Positions 3,748 to 5,689 of a stretch of DNA of 5,689 bases are shown here, piece after piece. Source of the stretch: Limisphaerales bacterium (GTDB lineage: Bacteria > Verrucomicrobiota > Verrucomicrobiia > Limisphaerales > UBA8199); assembly GCA_025356925.1 (NCBI GenBank), contig JANXQE010000062.1, positions 1-5,689 of the forward strand, given 5' to 3'. How positions within the stretch are numbered: the stretch's first letter is position 1; the number at the start of each line of letters is the position of its first letter. A model generated the notes under the pieces. The model ran no database searches, was not told the DNA's origin, and saw only the letters and a list, made by a program, of their open reading frames with translations. Both the position numbers and the translations under genes were made by a program.

Positions 3748-5508
3748 TTACAGGGCGCCGCTGGTAATCGCCTGATTCAGGTAAGTGAGCTCCTGGTTAA
3801 CCTTTGCCTGGGCTTGCTCCATCGCCTGGAACTCCGTGGTCCAGTGGGCTGAATCCGAAGTGATGGTTTTCTCAAGGTTAGCGACCTGGGTATCGATGGA
3901 GGTGCTCTGTTTCGTGAGGCCGGCCTGATGCTGGATGAGGGAGCCGTTATCGCCGACGGTGTTGGTGAGGAAGCTGTCGAGTCGCGCGGCCAACCCATTC
4001 GTAGGGTCGGAGAAAAGACTTTGGACCGTCGCCAAGTTGGTGGTCAGAGCAGCAGTGAGCGCAGAGGAATTCGCGAGCTTGATGGTGTTGTCCTGGCCGT
4101 TGGTTTGAATTCCGAGGTCGGCCAATTGATCGAGCGAGCTGGGCAAACCCGGCACGGACGCGGACGAAAAACTCAAGGAGCGCAGGCTCGAGGCGATGCT
4201 ATTAGCGGATTGGTCACCAGCCAGGATGCCCGCACTCACTTTGCCGGACGAATCGGTGGAACTGGCGGTTTGGGTGGTGATGTAGGATTGAGTGTTGTTG
4301 TAGGCGGTGATGAAATTCTGAATGGCCGTTTGGATCTTGCCGGTGTCGCTCGACACCGTGATGTTTATGGAGCCTTTCCCCAGCGCGGTGACCGAAAGGC
4401 CGGTCACATTTGAGCTGGCTTGGGTAATGGTGTTGGATTGGCTCACCAGTTGAGTCGTGCCGCCATTGAGCGTGTAGAGGAGATTCTTGCCATGGGCCAG
4501 GGTGCCTTGAGCCAGGCCGGTCGCGGCGAGGAAATTGCCGGTCACGTCCTGCGTGGCGATGCCAACGTCCCCGGTGGTATTGTTGCTTAGGACGAAGCCA
4601 TCGGTCTGGGCGTTGAAAGAGGCGGTGACGCCTGCGGCAGAGTTGTTGATGCGATCGATCACGTTCTGGACGGAGTCGTTAGCTGTGTTGTAGCTGACAG
4701 ATACGCCGTTAATCGTGAACGCGCCCAGGCCGCTGGTGTCCCCGGTGACCGGGGTCCTGAGGTTGGCATCGGCCAGGCTGGCGGTGAGGCGCACGCTGCC
4801 CAGCGCGGAAGCACTGGTGATTGAACCGGTGCTGTTGTTATAGAGTTGCGCCACCTGGAGGAAATTGCTCGTGTCGGTTGCGCTGCCCAGGACTATCTCG
4901 CTGTTGTTGACGCTGGTCAGGGCGATTTTGTCTGAGGTCGCCTGATTGGGATTCGAATTGTAGCTCGCGGTGACAGTGTTACTCGTCGCGCTGCCGATTT
5001 TATCAAATACCTGCTGTAAGGAATCCGTGGTGGCAATGGTGATTTGTTTGCCGTTGACCGTAAATGTGCCGGCGGTGACGGGCGTCGCGAAACCCGCGGT
5101 GCCGATGGTGACGGCGGAGAGATTGCCATCGGAGCTGAGCGCCGCACCCATATTGGTTGCCCCATTGAGTTGAGCCGCGGTCGCGAGCTGGGCGATGTTG
5201 AAATTGAAGCTACCCAACGTTGCGCCCGTACCCGCGCTGGTCGTAGCGAGCGTGGAATCGGAAGATTGCGCTGTTCGGCTGCTGTAAAGTGTTGGGTCTT
5301 TGAGGGCTTGCACGTCTGTTTGCAGCGTGCCGAGCATGCTCTTGATCAGGCCAAAGGCCGAGTTCTGTTGATTGATTGTTGCTTGCCGCTGGTGCCATTG
5401 AGTCTCGGGACCGCGTTCCGCGGTCGCCAGTTGGGAGACGACCGTCTTCCAGTCGAACCCTGAGGCCAGGCCCGACAGGGACAAATCTACACCGGTTGTT
5501 GAAGCCAT
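3748..5508 (-). CDS. fliD: FliD, flagellar filament capping protein (HAP2)
   Basis: FliD forms the cap at the filament tip, where it folds and inserts exported flagellin. The 586-residue product shows the whole architecture. The N-terminal D0/D1 helix region (FliD_N, about 10-110) has S-G-L-A-S-G-F-D-W at 12-20 and N-F-N-I-A-Q-L-A-T-A at 102-111. The Ser/Thr/Asn-rich outer domain contains two flagellin-type IN motifs: F-T-V-N-G-K at 149-154 with S-L-Q-Q-V-F-D-K-I at 163-171, and F-T-I-N-G-V at 264-269 with S-V-Q-N-V-I-D-R-I at 279-287. The C-terminal FliD_C part is at about 340-580, with L-A-D-L-G-I at 462-467. It ends in a long helix with M-E-Q-A-Q-A-K-V-N-Q-E-L at 563-574. The ATG at 5506-5508 is preceded by an AG-rich stretch (AGAGAACGAG) that can serve as a weak ribosome-binding site. 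Length is somewhat above the enteric protein (about 470). It follows the flagellin gene and precedes the lipoprotein gene by 6 bp. Confidence 0.95.
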   Translation of the reverse strand: MASTTGVDLSLSGLASGFDWKTVVSQLATAERGPETQWHQRQATINQQNSAFGLIKSMLGTLQTDVQALKDPTLYSSRTAQSSDSTLATTSAGTGATLGSFNFNIAQLATAAQLNGATNMGAALSSDGNLSAVTIGTAGFATPVTAGTFTVNGKQITIATTDSLQQVFDKIGSATSNTVTASYNSNPNQATSDKIALTSVNNSEIVLGSATDTSNFLQVAQLYNNSTGSITSASALGSVRLTASLADANLRTPVTGDTSGLGAFTINGVSVSYNTANDSVQNVIDRINNSAAGVTASFNAQTDGFVLSNNTTGDVGIATQDVTGNFLAATGLAQGTLAHGKNLLYTLNGGTTQLVSQSNTITQASSNVTGLSVTALGKGSINITVSSDTGKIQTAIQNFITAYNNTQSYITTQTASSTDSSGKVSAGILAGDQSANSIASSLRSLSFSSASVPGLPSSLDQLADLGIQTNGQDNTIKLANSSALTAALTTNLATVQSLFSDPTNGLAARLDSFLTNTVGDNGSLIQHQAGLTKQSTSIDTQVANLEKTITSDSAHWTTEFQAMEQAQAKVNQELTYLNQAITSGAL

Positions 5509-5591
5509 ATTCTCGTTCTCTACCTGGTTGCGCTCGCGTCCAGGCCGCGGAGCTCGTTCATTGTGTCGTCTTCGTTCTATTTGCGGTCAAA
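5509..5591 (-). other. fliD leader region
   Basis: This 83-bp stretch separates the hairpin from the fliD ATG. I found no sigma-28 or sigma-54 motif in it. A 13-codon open frame (ATG at 5559-5561, stop TAG at 5520-5522) lies just before fliD, but nothing shows that it is translated. fliD may depend on read-through from the flagellin promoter or on a promoter I cannot recognise. Confidence 0.35.
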
Positions 5592-5620
5592 GCTCGGACG
5601 GCGCAACGCGCCGTCCGAGT
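5592..5620 (-). terminator. Hairpin between flagellin and fliD, probable terminator
   Basis: The arms CTCGGACGGCG (5593-5603) and CGCCGTCCGAG (5609-5619) pair perfectly over 11 bp around a 5-nt loop, which could close by one more C-G pair. A G-T pair may extend the base. Read on the minus strand, the stem begins about 35 bp after the flagellin stop and is followed only by CTTTGA, so the U-tract is short. It probably ends most flagellin transcripts or protects their 3' ends. Confidence 0.65.
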
Positions 5621-5654
5621 GCGATTACTGGTTCACCCAATCTGCCACGGCTCC

Positions 5655-5689
5655 TTACTGGAGGAGTTTCAGGGCGGATTGAGGAAGGG
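5655..5689 (-). CDS. fliC: Flagellin, C-terminal end (partial gene cut by the window edge)
   Basis: Only the last ten codons and the TAA (5655-5657) are present. They read L-P-Q-S-A-L-K-L-L-Q, matching the very conserved flagellin C-terminus (typically Q-A-N-x-x-P-Q-x-A-L-x-L-L). Flagellin is the filament subunit, exported with the help of FliS and assembled under the FliD cap. Its place directly upstream of fliD, in the same direction and followed by a strong hairpin, fits the common fliC-fliD-fliS-fliT order. The call rests on a short peptide plus context. Confidence 0.75.
   Translation of the reverse strand, partial: LPQSALKLLQ

Noticed and set aside
3928..4413. 161-residue plus-strand open frame
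   Set aside because: Antisense to fliD, Gly/Arg-rich, typical of GC-rich shadow frames.
5520..5561. 13-codon leader peptide before fliD
   Set aside because: No ribosome-binding site, no run of regulatory codons and no attenuator hairpin; such a short frame is expected by chance.

Overview
The window looks like chromosome from a flagellated Gram-negative bacterium of moderately high GC content. Two lipoprotein signal sequences and a TolC-type outer-membrane efflux remnant point to an outer membrane. Most starts lack a good Shine-Dalgarno sequence, and the style of the RES-type toxin-antitoxin pair and of the short flagellar accessory genes reminds me of Verrucomicrobiota. That taxonomic guess is inference, because no phylogenetic marker is present.

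Right part (about 1692-5689, all on the minus strand): a late flagellar filament cluster. In transcription order it holds the last codons of a flagellin gene, a strong hairpin, fliD (filament cap), a predicted lipoprotein gene of unknown role, a small FlgM-like gene, fliS (flagellin chaperone) and a small helical FliT/FlgN-like gene. The spacing is tight (6, 100, 32 and 4 bp between consecutive genes). The 100-bp gap upstream of the FlgM-like gene holds a near-perfect sigma-28 (FliA) promoter: TAAAGTTT, 11 bp, GCCGATAT. This suggests that the FlgM-like/fliS/fliT-like segment is a class-3 transcript that includes its own anti-sigma factor. The genes make biological sense together: flagellin is the filament subunit, FliS keeps it unfolded for export, FliD caps the growing filament, the FliT-like protein would chaperone FliD, and FlgM would gate sigma-28.

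Middle part (about 1397-1691): a gene-poor spacer. It includes a tandem 9-bp repeat overlapping a possible -10 box just upstream of the toxin-antitoxin pair, and a 41-codon open stretch that continues in frame after the FliT-like stop codon.

Left part (1-1396): a type II toxin-antitoxin pair on the minus strand, with an antitoxin of the Xre/MbcA/ParS (DUF2384) type overlapping by 11 nt a RES-domain toxin gene. The toxin gene is cut off at about 390, where it meets head-on the 5' portion of a TolC/CusC-like efflux lipoprotein gene on the plus strand. Both genes lose their 3' parts at the same point. It is a clean rearrangement breakpoint, or an assembly chimera. No mobile element, tRNA, rRNA or CRISPR array was seen.
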